Source: CAZOHN01 sp964579325
GTDB taxonomy: Bacteria; Pseudomonadota; Alphaproteobacteria; Rhodobacterales; Rhodobacteraceae
Direction of reading: 5' to 3'
DNA length: 11,984 nucleotides
NCBI GenBank assembly: GCA_964579325.1
Contig: CAZOHN010000111.1
Location: 1 to 11,984, forward strand
In this document: in pieces, positions 11,461 to 11,984 of the stretch
Numbering within the stretch: position 1 is the first letter of the stretch
Layout: every line of letters starts with the position of its first letter
Position numbers and translations under genes: made by a program
Notes under the pieces: model-generated
What the model was told of the DNA's origin: nothing
The model's input: the letters and a program-made list of their open reading frames with translations, nothing else
Databases searched by the model: none

Positions 11461-11984
11461 ATGAACTACCTCGACTTCGAGAAGCCGCTTGCCGAGATCG
11501 AGGGCAAGGCCAGCGAATTGCGTGCGCTTGCGCGGCAGAACGAGGGGATGGACGTCGAGAAGGAGGCCGCGGCTCTCGACAAGAAGGCGGGCGAACTCCT
11601 CCGCACGCTCTACAAGGGCCTGACGCCCTGGCAGAAGGCACTGGTCGCGCGGCACCCCGACCGGCCGCATTGCCGCGATTACGTCGAGGCACTCTTCACC
11701 GAATTCACGCCGCTCGCCGGCGACCGCAACTTCGCCGACGACCACGCCGTGATCGGCGGGATCGCCCGGTTCCACGACCGGCCCGTCGTCGTGATCGGCC
11801 ACGAGAAGGGCAACGACACCAAGAGCCGGATCGACCGCAATTTCGGAATGGCCCGGCCCGAAGGCTATCGCAAGGCGATCCGCCTGATGACGCTCGCCGA
11901 CCGCTTCGGGATGCCGGTCATCACGCTCGTCGACACGCCCGGCGCCTATCCCGGCAAGGGCGCCGAGGAGCGCGGCCAGGCCGA
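11461..11984 (+). CDS. accA: Acetyl-CoA carboxylase carboxyltransferase subunit alpha (5' part)
   Basis: AccA pairs with AccD to move the carboxyl group from biotin to acetyl-CoA, forming malonyl-CoA for fatty acid synthesis. The first 174 codons are present; full proteins have about 320 residues, so the 3' half is beyond the right edge. Family signatures are MNYLDFEKPLAEIEGKASEL at the start, QKALVARHPDRPHCRDYVEAL (58-78), GDRNFADDHAVIGGIARF (87-104), VIGHEKGNDTKSRIDRNFGM (111-130), RPEGYRKAIRLM (132-143) and the crotonase-type oxyanion stretch VDTPGAYPGKGAEERGQA (157-174). The ATG at 11461 has only a G-rich GGGGGA upstream, a weak ribosome site, but the N-terminus fits the family exactly. 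It is monocistronic as far as visible and divergent from the AraC-type gene. Confidence 0.97.
   Translation, partial: MNYLDFEKPLAEIEGKASELRALARQNEGMDVEKEAAALDKKAGELLRTLYKGLTPWQKALVARHPDRPHCRDYVEALFTEFTPLAGDRNFADDHAVIGGIARFHDRPVVVIGHEKGNDTKSRIDRNFGMARPEGYRKAIRLMTLADRFGMPVITLVDTPGAYPGKGAEERGQA

Noticed and set aside
1..11984. Mobile elements, CRISPR arrays, phage genes, tRNA or rRNA genes
   Set aside because: No transposase or integrase motifs, no regular spaced repeats, no cloverleaf-like or rRNA-like sequence was seen; the only repetitive coding DNA is the RTX repeat gene.

Overview
The window is GC-rich, densely coded DNA from an alphaproteobacterium, almost certainly a member of the Rhodobacterales (roseobacter/Rhodobacter group). 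Three things point there: a malyl-CoA/beta-methylmalyl-CoA lyase that reads like the Rhodobacter Mcl1, the dgcN-dgcA pair for D-glutamate catabolism (described as widespread in marine Rhodobacterales), and the chromosomal order pyk - small membrane protein - rpmI - rplT - pheS. I see no insertion sequence, prophage, CRISPR array, rRNA or tRNA. This is core chromosome, with one possibly more variable gene, an acidic RTX protein.

Region 1 (1-3596, minus strand) is a housekeeping run: pyruvate kinase, a 75-residue two-helix membrane protein, ribosomal proteins L35 and L20, and phenylalanyl-tRNA synthetase alpha, which is cut by the left window edge. A good sigma70-type promoter lies just before rpmI, rpmI and rplT are translationally coupled, and an intrinsic terminator separates rplT from pheS.

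Region 2 (3733-5635, plus strand) holds an N-formylglutamate amidohydrolase-family protein (COG3931 type), a DUF1244 protein and, after a long hairpin, the small anchored acidic RTX calcium-binding protein. It diverges from pyk and converges on region 3.

Region 3 (5655-9222, minus strand) looks like one operon: dgcN (D-glutamate N-acetyltransferase), dgcA (N-acetyl-D-glutamate racemase), a DnaQ-like DEDDh exonuclease and a class IV (D-amino-acid type) aminotransferase. It would turn D-glutamate, and perhaps other D-amino acids from peptidoglycan, into central metabolites by acetylation/racemization and by transamination. This is the most interesting part of the window.

Region 4 (9223-11984) starts with a 290-bp divergent control region containing repeated GCCGCGACC motifs and a perfect palindrome over the candidate mcl1 -35 box. 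Then come mcl1 (plus; ethylmalonyl-CoA pathway and glyoxylate/propionyl-CoA exchange), an AraC/GyrI-like regulator (minus) whose stop codon directly abuts that of mcl1, and the start of accA (plus; acetyl-CoA carboxylase), cut by the right edge. Calls rest on reading motifs by eye; no database search was run.
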